Shown here: positions 52,610 through 61,184 of the stretch, piece by piece
Layout of the letters: every line of letters begins with the position of its first letter
Numbering within the stretch: the stretch's first letter is position 1
Source of the DNA: Salipiger abyssi
GTDB taxonomy: Bacteria > Pseudomonadota > Alphaproteobacteria > Rhodobacterales > Rhodobacteraceae
Assembly (NCBI RefSeq): GCF_001975705.1
Contig: NZ_CP015094.1
Location: forward strand, 1 to 64,000
DNA length: 64,000 nt
Reading direction: 5' to 3'
Notes under the pieces: generated by a model
The model's database searches: none
What the model was told of the DNA's origin: nothing
What the model saw: only the letters and a program-made list of their open reading frames with translations
Translations under genes and position numbers: made by a program

Positions 52610-55447
52610 ATGGCGAATACAACGCCCGAAAGTGCCATTAGCACAAGCCTGCCGGCCACCGGCCAGACCATGCTGGCAGACATCACCCACGATCACGTCT
52701 GGGATGACGCATCGCTGCAATTCTATCTCGGCGGACCCGAGGTTCTGACCTTCGACACCGAGTTCCTGAACTACTACAACGGAACGCCGACCGATTATTA
52801 CAGCGGCAGCCCGGATGCGAGCTTTGCCTTCGAAACGCAGACCGTCCGCGCCTTCCAGATGATCGACAGCGTCATCGCGACGGATTTCAGCCGCGTCACC
52901 ACTTCCGCCACCGCCCAGAGCAGCGCGGATCTGCTGGTCGTGTCCTCCTCCAACAGCGACGAGGCCGGGCTGGAAGGGTTCTTCCGCTTCCCCGGCGACG
53001 CCACCCGCGCCGCCAATGACTACTGGAGCATCGGCGTCTTCTCCAGCGATCTCGCGGTGATGACCGCCGATCCCGAGCGTGGCGGCGGCGAGTACCGCAA
53101 CTGGACCATCATCCACGAGATCGGCCACGGGATCGGGCTCTACCACCCGTTCCAGGGCGACGCGGCGGTCAGTGTCGGCTCTGCCATGGACAACGAGCGC
53201 TACACGGTCATGTCCTATACCGGCTCGGCCACGGCCACGACCTATGGCCATGCGGTGACGATGATGGCGCTCGACATCGCGGCGCTGCAACAGCAATACG
53301 GCACCGAAAGCTATGCCACCGGCAACTCGACCTACACGCTGTTCGATGCGCAGGGCGGCGATCTGTCGGTGGCCGAGGGCGCGATGGCCATCGGCCGTGC
53401 CTATGCCTCGATCTGGGACAGCGGCGGCGCCGACACGATCCGCTACGGCAATACCGACAATTCGGTCCTGATCAACCTCAACGACGCCACGCTCGACCGC
53501 TCCGGCATCGCCACGGATGCCGCGCCCGCGATCACCGCGCTGCAACACACGAGCTTCTACGGCAACATGGCCGCGGATCTGCGCACCGAGACCATCGACC
53601 AGAATTATCACGCCGGCGGCTTCTTCTCGCGGGTTCTGACGGAATCGGGCGGCACCTATTCCGGCATCGACGGCGGCTATTCGATCGCCTATGGCGTGCA
53701 GATCGAAAACGCCACCGGCGGCGAGGCCGGGGACATGCTGATCGGCAACGAGCAGGGCAATACCCTGGCGGGGCTGGACGGCAATGACACGATGATCGGC
53801 TCGGGCGGCAACGACACGCTGGACGGCGGCGACGGCTGCGACACCGCCGCCTATTCCGGCGCCTCCTCGGAATACACCATTACCGAGAACGACAACGGCA
53901 CCGTCACCATCGCCCATACCGGCGGCAGCGGCGTCGATGGCACCGATGTCATGCAGAACGTGGAATTCGCCCAGTTCAGCGACGAGCGCGTCAGCCTGGC
54001 CACCGAGGAGCTGGACTTCACCGAAGTGTCCAGCAGCGCCTTCCTCCCCTATGGAGCGAATGTGCTCTACCGCAACGATGACGGCAACTCCGGCGCGATC
54101 GACATCACCTCGATCTTCGAAGAAGGCCTCATGATCGATGGCGTCACCTACACGAACGTCTACGTCAACACCAACGGCAACATCACCTTCGGCGGCGGGC
54201 TGTCCACCTACACTCCCAGCGGCATCACCGGCGCCGGCCGCGAGATCATCGCGCCCTACTGGGCCGATGTCGATACGCGCGACCCCAACGAGGGCAGCAA
54301 CCCCGGCAATGTCTACTGGGATTTCAACGAGGATCGCGACTCGATCATCGTGACCTGGGACAATGTCGGCTATTACAACCGCAACGTCGATCTGCTCAGC
54401 TCCTTCCAGCTGGAGCTCATTGATCGCGGCTGCGGCAATGTCGAAATCATCTTCCGCTATGAAGACATCTCCTGGACCGCAGGCGACGCCTCGGGCGGCG
54501 AGGGCGGACTTGGCGGCGTGACCTCGCGCGCCGGCTTCTCGCTTGGCGAGACCTATTTCGAGCTGCCCGCCTCAGGCAACGAAGCCGCCATGCTCAACCT
54601 CGAAAACGCCCAGGGCAACCTCAGCGTCTCCGGTGTGTGGCAGTTCATCGTCTCCGGCGGGTATGTCCAGGGCGTCGGCGGCGCCGAGGACGACACCTAT
54701 ACCGGCGACGAGGGCGACAACAACTATCTCGGCGGTCAGGGCAACGACACCGCCTCGGGCGGCGACGGCAATGACAGCCTCTTCGGCGGCCAGGGCGATG
54801 ACAGCCTTTCCGGTGACGAGGGCGAGGACTCGCTCGACGGCGGCAGCGGTCAGGACACGGTGAACGGCGGCCCCGGGAACGACTCGATCGTCGACGGCGG
54901 CACCGATGACGATCTCTTCGACGTGCTCTATGGCGGCGAGGGCGACGACTTCATGGATGGCGGCTTCGGCAACGACTCCATGCGCGGCGACGCCGGCAAC
55001 GACACGATGATCGGCGGTCACGGCACCGATACGATCATCGGCGGCACCGGCGACGACGTGCTCACCGGCCAGACCTGGTCCGACCTCATCTTCGGCGGCG
55101 ACGGGATGGATTTCATCAATGGCGGCTTTGGCCACGACCGGGTGAACGGCGGCGACGGGGCCGACCGGTTCTATCACCTCGGCGTGCTCGGCCACGGCTC
55201 CGACTGGATCCAGGATTACGACGCCGCCGAGGGCGATCTGCTGGTCTATGGCGGCATCGCCAGCATCGACCAGTTCCAGATCAACTACGCCGAAACCCCC
55301 TCTGCCGGCGCCGCCGGGGTCGAGGAGGCCTTTGTCATCTACCGTCCCACCGGCCAGATCCTCTGGGCACTGGTCGATGGCGAGGCACAGAGCGAGATCA
55401 ACCTGGTGCTGCACAACGGCGTGACCTACGATCTCATGGCCGCTTGA
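52610..55447 (+). CDS. Serralysin-like RTX metallopeptidase with a nidogen domain
   Basis: 945 residues. The peptidase domain (about 20-310) has the zinc site HEIGHGIGLYH at 169-179 (H169, E170, H173, H179) and the Met-turn YTVMSY at 198-203. RTX nonapeptides follow (about 385-430), then a NIDO domain (about 480-685: FEEGLMIDGVTYTNVYVN; IIAPYWADVDTRD; IIVTWDNVGYYNRN). Next are further RTX repeats and the shared C-terminal module (HGSDWIQDYDAAEGD). A peptidase with a nidogen domain inserted between RTX blocks is unusual. Secretion is expected through a type I system. It may process matrix proteins or host material. Confidence 0.88.
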   Translation: MANTTPESAISTSLPATGQTMLADITHDHVWDDASLQFYLGGPEVLTFDTEFLNYYNGTPTDYYSGSPDASFAFETQTVRAFQMIDSVIATDFSRVTTSATAQSSADLLVVSSSNSDEAGLEGFFRFPGDATRAANDYWSIGVFSSDLAVMTADPERGGGEYRNWTIIHEIGHGIGLYHPFQGDAAVSVGSAMDNERYTVMSYTGSATATTYGHAVTMMALDIAALQQQYGTESYATGNSTYTLFDAQGGDLSVAEGAMAIGRAYASIWDSGGADTIRYGNTDNSVLINLNDATLDRSGIATDAAPAITALQHTSFYGNMAADLRTETIDQNYHAGGFFSRVLTESGGTYSGIDGGYSIAYGVQIENATGGEAGDMLIGNEQGNTLAGLDGNDTMIGSGGNDTLDGGDGCDTAAYSGASSEYTITENDNGTVTIAHTGGSGVDGTDVMQNVEFAQFSDERVSLATEELDFTEVSSSAFLPYGANVLYRNDDGNSGAIDITSIFEEGLMIDGVTYTNVYVNTNGNITFGGGLSTYTPSGITGAGREIIAPYWADVDTRDPNEGSNPGNVYWDFNEDRDSIIVTWDNVGYYNRNVDLLSSFQLELIDRGCGNVEIIFRYEDISWTAGDASGGEGGLGGVTSRAGFSLGETYFELPASGNEAAMLNLENAQGNLSVSGVWQFIVSGGYVQGVGGAEDDTYTGDEGDNNYLGGQGNDTASGGDGNDSLFGGQGDDSLSGDEGEDSLDGGSGQDTVNGGPGNDSIVDGGTDDDLFDVLYGGEGDDFMDGGFGNDSMRGDAGNDTMIGGHGTDTIIGGTGDDVLTGQTWSDLIFGGDGMDFINGGFGHDRVNGGDGADRFYHLGVLGHGSDWIQDYDAAEGDLLVYGGIASIDQFQINYAETPSAGAAGVEEAFVIYRPTGQILWALVDGEAQSEINLVLHNGVTYDLMAA
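55334..55411 (+). repeat. 78-bp exact repeat in RTX C-terminal region, copy 2
   Basis: Identical to 51602-51679. It ends where the two proteins begin to differ near their last residues. Confidence 0.88.
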
Positions 55448-55520
55448 CCGGGGACGGCGAACGCATCACACTTTTCTGGCCGCCCTCCGGGGCGGCCAGC
55501 ACGACAGCGACAGGGACCGC

Positions 55521-56723
55521 ATGCCGATCGATATCTACGCCCCGACCGACAACGATGCCCTCAGCGCCCAGGAGCTCGCGCTCTATCATCTTCTCATGGA
55601 TTACAGGGCCGCGAACGGGTTGCCTGCCATCCCGCTCTCCGCCAGCCTGACCCTGACCGCCGGTCGCCACGCGGTCGACACCTATCAAAATATCTGGCTC
55701 GAAGGCGTGACGCTGCCCGACGGCGCCAACCTGCACAGCTGGTCGGATGCCTATTACTACGCCGATCACAGCGCCGCCGAGGTCATGTGGAACGCGCCGT
55801 CACGGCTCGGCACCTCCTACCCGTCCAATGGCTACGAGATCACCGCAGCGGGCTTCGCCTCGATCGAGGCGGCACTGGCCGGCTGGCAGAGCTCGCCCGG
55901 GCATGACGCGGTGATCCTCAACGAGGGGATCTGGGAAGACAACGACTGGAGCGCAATCGGCGTCGGGATCGAGTATCATACCTCCGGCGGCCCCTATGGC
56001 GGGCGCATCTACCATGTCTGGTTCGGCACCTCCGCCGATCCCGCGGGCGGGCCGGAGATCTTCGGCACCGATGGCAGCGATTCCATGACCGGCACGGCGG
56101 CGGGCGACACGATCCGGGCACTGGACGGCGCCGATACGGTGATCGGCGGCGAGGGCGACGATTTCCTCTTCGGCGGCGACAGCGCAGACGACCCGCGCGA
56201 CGTGATCTATGGCGGCGCCGGCGCCGACAGCATCGACGGTGGTTATGGCAATGACGAGCTGCGCGGCGATGCCGGCAACGATACGATCACCGGCGGGTTC
56301 GGCGCCGATACGGTGATCGGCGGCACCGGCGACGATGCGCTGACCGGCCAGGCCTGGTCGGACGCGATTTTCGGCGGCGACGGCGATGATTTCATCAATG
56401 GCGGCTTCGGTCATGACCGGGTCAATGGCGGGGCCGGGGCCGACCGGTTCTTCCATCTCGGCGCCAATGGCCACGGCTCGGACTGGATCCAGGACTACAG
56501 CGCCGCCGAAGGCGATCGCCTGGTCTATGGCGGCGGCGCGGCGGTGGCGGACGATTTCCTGGTGCAGCGCGCCACGACCCCCGGCGCCGGCGCGGCCGGC
56601 GTGCAGGAAATCTTCATCACCCATATCCCGAGCGGCGATCTGCTCTGGGCGCTGGTCGACGGCGATGCCCAGGCCTCGATCACCGTGACGGCCGGCGGGA
56701 CGAGCTTCGACCTGCTGGGCTAA
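55521..56723 (+). CDS. CAP/SCP-domain RTX protein
   Basis: 400 residues from ATG 55521. Residues about 10-170 resemble the CAP (SCP-like) superfamily: LYHLLMDYRAANGLPAIPLSA, LTAGRHAVDTY, HSWSDAYYYADHSAAEVMW, AALAGWQSSPGHDAVIL. The histidine, glutamate and aspartate pattern is compatible with the CAP cavity. RTX nonapeptides occupy about 185-300. The shared C-terminal module follows, more diverged than in the other copies (ANGHGSDWIQDYSAAEGD; IPSGDLLWALVDGDAQ). Secreted; the role of bacterial CAP proteins is little known. Confidence 0.82.
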   Translation: MPIDIYAPTDNDALSAQELALYHLLMDYRAANGLPAIPLSASLTLTAGRHAVDTYQNIWLEGVTLPDGANLHSWSDAYYYADHSAAEVMWNAPSRLGTSYPSNGYEITAAGFASIEAALAGWQSSPGHDAVILNEGIWEDNDWSAIGVGIEYHTSGGPYGGRIYHVWFGTSADPAGGPEIFGTDGSDSMTGTAAGDTIRALDGADTVIGGEGDDFLFGGDSADDPRDVIYGGAGADSIDGGYGNDELRGDAGNDTITGGFGADTVIGGTGDDALTGQAWSDAIFGGDGDDFINGGFGHDRVNGGAGADRFFHLGANGHGSDWIQDYSAAEGDRLVYGGGAAVADDFLVQRATTPGAGAAGVQEIFITHIPSGDLLWALVDGDAQASITVTAGGTSFDLLG

Positions 56724-56756
56724 AACCCGCCCCTTCCCGCAGAAAAATCATGTTTT

Positions 56757-56785
56757 TTGACGGATTTCCGGGGATATCTTACCCT
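56757..56785 (+). promoter_or_regulatory. Candidate promoter before the last RTX gene
   Basis: TTGACG (56757-56762), a 17-bp spacer and TACCCT (56780-56785) lie 32 bp before ATG 56818. The -35 is good and the -10 is weak. It suggests a separate transcript for the last RTX gene. Confidence 0.3.
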
Positions 56786-56817
56786 TCGGGCATCCAAGTC
56801 TTTTGAAGGTTTCAACC

Positions 56818-58851
56818 ATGGCCCTTGCCCATTCCCCCGTCGCCGACAACTCTCTGCTGCCCTTTGCCCAGCCCGGCGCGGTTCAGGTCCCCCCGATCTC
56901 CGCCTCGTCCTCTCACGCATGGTCCAGCTGGTTCGACCTGGGCAATATCTTCGAGGACGGCCTGACCCTCGGCAACCAGACCTATCGCGGGCTGCGTGTC
57001 TTCACATCTGGCGAGATCCAGCTCGGCAATAGCGACGGCTGGCAGGACACCTCGATCAACGCCTATTACAGCACTTCCACCGATATCCGCGCAATTCCCG
57101 ACGGGGTCGTCAATCAGGGCGTCTGGATCGAGGAAAACACCGCCCGCGACTCCGTCCTGATCACCTTCAACGCGGTCGGGCAATATTCCAACGATGTGTG
57201 GAACACGATCACCTATCAGGTCGAGATCATCGACCGCGGCGAAAACGATACGGAGGTGATCTACCGGTTCAACGCGCTCGATTTCCCGACATATCCCTCC
57301 GGTGTCGCGTCCTATATCCGCTATGATGACTGGAACTATTCCCTGCCGGTGCGTCTCATGCCGGTCGGCGCCCAATGGGAGGACCTGGAGGGCAATACCG
57401 GCATCGACGGGGTCTGGCAGCTCCGGATCGAGGACGGAATCTTCGACATGTCCGACGTCGCCACCCCGCATGAGGCCCATATCGGCACCGCAGCCCCGGA
57501 AGAGCTGAACGGCTGGCTCGGCGGCGATATCCTGCGCGGGCTGGAAGGCGACGACACGCTGGACGGCTCCGGCGGCAACGACACGATCACGGGCGACACG
57601 GGCGACGACCTGATCTTTGGCGACATCGGCGCGGATCTGATCAACGGCGGCGACGGCAATGATGATATCCGTGCCGGCCCCGACAGAGATTCGATCGGCG
57701 CCGGCGACGGTGACGACACGGTGGACGGCGACGGCGGCCATGACAACATTTATGGCGGCGAGGGCGCAAACCGCCTGATTGGCGGCACTGGCAACGATTA
57801 TATCACCGCTGGCAGCGACGACGACGCCATTCAGGGCAATAACGGTCAGGACACGATCAACAGCGGCGCTGGCAACGACACGGTGGATGCTGGCAACGAC
57901 GCCGATACCGTTCACGGCGGCGCGGGCGACGATATCCTGCTCGGCGGCGGCGGGGCCGATTACCTGACCGGGGGCGACGGCAACGACACGATCAACACCG
58001 GCGGCGCGCACGTCCATATAGATCGCAACACCGTTCTGGCCGGGGCAGGCGACGACCTCGTCAATGTCGCCCTGGGCCGCAACACGGTCGAGGGCGGCGA
58101 AGGTCATGACGAGATCATCGTGCATCACATGGTGGGTCTCCTCGATGCCCACATCAACAGCAACCAGCTGAATGGCGGCCTCGGCGACGATACGATCACC
58201 GGCGGGCGGTTCCACGACACGATCGGCGGTCAGGAGGGCAACGACCTTCTCGACGGCGGCAACGGCAATGACAGCATCGGGGCCGGCGACGGCGACGATA
58301 CGGTGACCGGCGATGCCTGGGACGGCACCGGCCATGACTGGATCTATGGCGGCGCGGGCGCGGATTCACTCTATGGCGGCGGCGGGAACGACACGATCTT
58401 CGGAGGTGAGGGCGACGACACCCTCCTCGGCAGCTATGGCCGCGACCTTCTGCTCGGGGGCGACGGCGACGACTTCATCTTCGGGGGGGCGGGCAGCGAC
58501 GTGGCGGCCGGGGGCGCGGGCGCCGATCGGTTCTTTGCCTCCTTCCGCGGCAACGACGTCACCACAATCAACGACTACAACCCCGATGAGGGCGACGTGC
58601 TGGTCCTCGACGGGCGCTATTTCAGCGCCGACGATCTGCGTCTGCGCGGCGATCGCATGACCGATGCCGAGGGCAACCCGACCGGGTACAGCAGCATGAC
58701 ACTGGTCCGGGTGAACGAGGACGGCTCGCTGGGCCAGACCATTTTCGACTTTGCCAATGCCTCCGAGCTGGACCGCATCGTGATCCGCATGCCCAACGAA
58801 CCGATCGACGGCATCGCCCAGGTTGAAATCATCACCTTCGATCTGCTCTGA
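56818..58851 (+). CDS. Nidogen-like RTX protein with a different C-terminus
   Basis: 677 residues; ATG 56818 has GAAGG 10 bp upstream. Residues about 35-200 resemble a nidogen-type domain (FEDGLTLGNQTYRGLRVFTSG; VLITFNAVGQYSND; VEIIDRGENDTEVIYRF). Residues about 220-590 are RTX nonapeptides, interrupted by a non-repeat block (VLAGAGDDLVNVALGRNTVEG). The C-terminus (TINDYNPDEGDVLVLDGRYF...ASELDRIVIRMPNEP...EIITFDLL) differs from the HGSDWIQDY module of its neighbours and looks like an independent type I secretion end. Confidence 0.8.
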   Translation: MALAHSPVADNSLLPFAQPGAVQVPPISASSSHAWSSWFDLGNIFEDGLTLGNQTYRGLRVFTSGEIQLGNSDGWQDTSINAYYSTSTDIRAIPDGVVNQGVWIEENTARDSVLITFNAVGQYSNDVWNTITYQVEIIDRGENDTEVIYRFNALDFPTYPSGVASYIRYDDWNYSLPVRLMPVGAQWEDLEGNTGIDGVWQLRIEDGIFDMSDVATPHEAHIGTAAPEELNGWLGGDILRGLEGDDTLDGSGGNDTITGDTGDDLIFGDIGADLINGGDGNDDIRAGPDRDSIGAGDGDDTVDGDGGHDNIYGGEGANRLIGGTGNDYITAGSDDDAIQGNNGQDTINSGAGNDTVDAGNDADTVHGGAGDDILLGGGGADYLTGGDGNDTINTGGAHVHIDRNTVLAGAGDDLVNVALGRNTVEGGEGHDEIIVHHMVGLLDAHINSNQLNGGLGDDTITGGRFHDTIGGQEGNDLLDGGNGNDSIGAGDGDDTVTGDAWDGTGHDWIYGGAGADSLYGGGGNDTIFGGEGDDTLLGSYGRDLLLGGDGDDFIFGGAGSDVAAGGAGADRFFASFRGNDVTTINDYNPDEGDVLVLDGRYFSADDLRLRGDRMTDAEGNPTGYSSMTLVRVNEDGSLGQTIFDFANASELDRIVIRMPNEPIDGIAQVEIITFDLL

Positions 58852-58866
58852 GCCCCATGGCGGCGC

Positions 58867-59937
58867 TCAAAGCGCCGCCTCCCAGAAGCGGAACCGGCTC
58901 TGCCCGCTGCGCTCGCGGATCAGGCCGCGCGCCTCGAGCAGCGCGAGGTTGCGCTGCACCGCCGCGGCGCTGGCACCGGTCTCCGAGACCGCCAGCGCCG
59001 CGGGCACCAGCGGATGGCGCCGCAGCACCGTGATCAGCGCCGGCGGCGTGCGCCCGGACAGACCCGAAAGCGCCTCCGCGGCCCGCGCCTGCCAGTCGCT
59101 CAATCTGCGGGCGATCAGCAGCCCGCGCAGCGCCCCCTGCTCCGCCGCATGCAACCAGCCGGCCAGCCGCGCCTCGGCACCGCCGCCGGACACGGATCTG
59201 CCGCCCATCGCCACCGGAACGAAGCCCAGACGGCCGCGCCCCGCCACCGCTGCAATACGTGCCGAGGCAACACGGGCCTCGACCCCGGCGGCCTCGCCCG
59301 CGCTCAGCTCCAGCGCCCGCCAGAGCGCCTCGGCCAGTGCGGCCCGAACAAAAGGATGCAGAGCCTCCGCCGCCGCAATTCGCGCCTGCCACTCCTCGGC
59401 CAGCGCGGCAAATTCCCCCCCGTGCGGCGCCCCCTCCCAGCCTGTCGGACGCCGGTCGCCCGTCCTGCCCCGGCGTCCAAGGAAGCCGGCCGGATCGGTT
59501 ACCGGATCGGCGCCCCCCTCAAGCCGGCGCCGCGCCCAATGCGCCCGCGCCATATCCCGGGCGGCATCGCCGAGCCCGAGCAGACGCCCGGCACCGTAGA
59601 GCGCCAGCCGCTCGGGCGGGGCGCGCAGCCCTGCCTGCCACGAGATCTCGGACGCCTCGGTCAGCGCCAGCCTGCGGATCAGCCCCGCATCCTCCGCCGC
59701 CGCCTGTTCCAGCGCGCCGAAGGCCAGCGCCGCCCGTGCCAGCTCTGCGGCCTGCGCGGCCTGCGCCGCGCGCCACTCTTCCAGCGGCAAAAGCGCCCGG
59801 CGGTCAGCCCTGGGCAACGGCGCCAGCCCCGCAGCGTCCGGATCCGGCGGGGCTGGCAGGAACCACAGATCCTCCTCTGCCGCAGGCGCGGAATCATAGG
59901 GGCCTTCGGGGCCGTCTTCTGTCTCAGGATAGCTCAT
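58867..59937 (-). CDS. DUF1612/HTH-type DNA-binding protein (RHE_PE00001-like)
   Basis: 356 residues, rich in alanine. The central part fits DUF1612-type proteins found on alphaproteobacterial plasmids (EEWRAAQAAQAAELARAA; ISWQAGLRAPPERLALYGAG; SARIAAVAGRGRLGFVPVAMG). The C-terminal 60 residues look like a winged helix-turn-helix: LITVLRRHPLVPAALAV, ASAAAVQRNLALLEARGLI, GQSRFRFWEA. The family is often plasmid-borne and poorly characterised. It is divergent from the recombinase gene across an AT-rich region that could carry a shared control site. The exact role, regulatory or other, is not established. Confidence 0.68.
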   Translation of the reverse strand: MSYPETEDGPEGPYDSAPAAEEDLWFLPAPPDPDAAGLAPLPRADRRALLPLEEWRAAQAAQAAELARAALAFGALEQAAAEDAGLIRRLALTEASEISWQAGLRAPPERLALYGAGRLLGLGDAARDMARAHWARRRLEGGADPVTDPAGFLGRRGRTGDRRPTGWEGAPHGGEFAALAEEWQARIAAAEALHPFVRAALAEALWRALELSAGEAAGVEARVASARIAAVAGRGRLGFVPVAMGGRSVSGGGAEARLAGWLHAAEQGALRGLLIARRLSDWQARAAEALSGLSGRTPPALITVLRRHPLVPAALAVSETGASAAAVQRNLALLEARGLIRERSGQSRFRFWEAAL

Positions 59938-60020
59938 AGAATCAGCTTACTAATTCTATAAAACGCAAAATATCAAATTTTTGCATCTTACTTAGGGGAT
60001 TTTTGATTTTCTCGATTAAA

Positions 60021-60043
60021 CCCGATAAGTAGCAGTTATCGGG
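60021..60043. promoter_or_regulatory. Inverted repeat upstream of the tyrosine recombinase
   Basis: CCCGATAA-gtagcag-TTATCGGG has 8-bp perfect arms and a 7-bp spacer, 40 bp before the recombinase start. Arms with a 6-8 bp centre are the layout of core sites for Xer-type tyrosine recombinases, so it may be the recombination site. An operator for the recombinase or for the divergent DUF1612 gene is equally possible. The surrounding 59940-60020 is AT-rich and has no gene. Confidence 0.45.
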
Positions 60044-60083
60044 ACTATTGATTTCAGGCACTAATCAGGCCAGAATTGCTGCG

Positions 60084-61148
60084 ATGACCGCGCTGACAGC
60101 CCCTTTCACCGCCTCTCTGCCCAGACTCTCCGAACAGGAGACCGCGGCGCTGAACGATCTCTACAGACGCGGCACACCTGAAAACACCCTGCGCGCCTAT
60201 GAGCGCGATCTGGTCTATATCGCAGCCTGGAAACGAACGCGGCTCGATGCGGGCCTGACATGGCCCGAAGACGAAACCACCGCCCTGCTCTTCCTGCTCG
60301 ATCACAGCCGAGATCTCGGCCCTGCGGATATAGCAGACCCGGCGCGCGGCACCGCCGAGACCCTGATCGCCGCCGGGTTGCGCCGCAGCCTGGCCTGCCC
60401 GGCGCCGGCGAGCCTCGACCGGCGCATCGCCTCATGGCGCAGCTTTCACCGGATGAAAGGGCTCGCCAGCCCGTTCGACAGCCCCGCACTGCGGCAGGCA
60501 CGCGCGAAGGCGCGCCGAGCCAATGCCCGGCCCCGCGCGCCGAAATCGGCCAACCCGATCACCCGCGAGGTGCTCACCGCGCTGCTCGACACCTGCGGCC
60601 CGGGGCTGCGCGGGATCCGCGACCGGGCGCTGCTGACCCTGGGATGGGCCAGCGGCGGACGGCGGCGGTCGGAATTGGCCAGGCTGCGGCGTGAAGATGT
60701 GGACCTGTCGGAGTTTGACAGCCAGACCCGTCTCTGGATCCAGCTGGTACAGACCAAGACCACAGATGCCGGCGGCACACCCAAGCTGATCCTGCAAGGC
60801 ATGACCGCGAGGGCGCTGGTGGCCTGGATCGACGCGGCGGAGATCTCGGACGGTCCGCTGTTCCGCCCGATCAGCCGCGCCGGGCGCGCCCTGCCCCGCG
60901 GCCTGTCGGCCGAGGCACTGCGCCATATCCTGCGCCAGAGGCTCGTCCAGGCCGGGCTGCCGGCGGATTTTGCCAGCGCACACGGTCTGCGCTCGGGGTT
61001 TCTGACCCAGGCGGCGCTGGACGGGGTGCCTGTACAGGCGGCCATGCGGCTCTCGCTGCACCGTTCCCTGGCGCAGGCCGCACGTTATTACGACGATATC
61101 GACCCGGCGCAAAACCCCGCGGCGCGGCTTCTGGAGCCGCCGGAGTGA
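60084..61148 (+). CDS. Tyrosine recombinase (phage-integrase family)
   Basis: 354 residues from ATG 60084; an in-frame TTG at 60048 is less likely. The N-terminal part is a SAM-like core-binding domain (GTPENTLRAYERDLVYIAAWK). The catalytic part shows the arginine in WASGGRRRSELARLR, the HGLRSGF box (H and second R), the late HRSL and the nucleophile in ARYYDD. It most likely resolves plasmid multimers or has served integration. It is immediately followed (after the stop) by the second parS-like palindrome and preceded by an inverted repeat that may be its site. Confidence 0.88.
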   Translation: MTALTAPFTASLPRLSEQETAALNDLYRRGTPENTLRAYERDLVYIAAWKRTRLDAGLTWPEDETTALLFLLDHSRDLGPADIADPARGTAETLIAAGLRRSLACPAPASLDRRIASWRSFHRMKGLASPFDSPALRQARAKARRANARPRAPKSANPITREVLTALLDTCGPGLRGIRDRALLTLGWASGGRRRSELARLRREDVDLSEFDSQTRLWIQLVQTKTTDAGGTPKLILQGMTARALVAWIDAAEISDGPLFRPISRAGRALPRGLSAEALRHILRQRLVQAGLPADFASAHGLRSGFLTQAALDGVPVQAAMRLSLHRSLAQAARYYDDIDPAQNPAARLLEPPE

Positions 61149-61168
61149 ATCTTTCGCATGCGAAAGAT
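61149..61168. promoter_or_regulatory. parS-like centromere palindrome, copy 2
   Basis: ATCTTTCGCATGCGAAAGAT, a perfect 20-bp palindrome directly after the recombinase stop. It shares the 16-bp core CTTTCGCATGCGAAAG with 3184-3203. If the replicon is circular with a size just above the window, the two sites would lie only about 6 kb apart across the join, with the truncated gene between them. Confidence 0.75.
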
Positions 61169-61184
61169 CTGGGGACGGGCCGGT

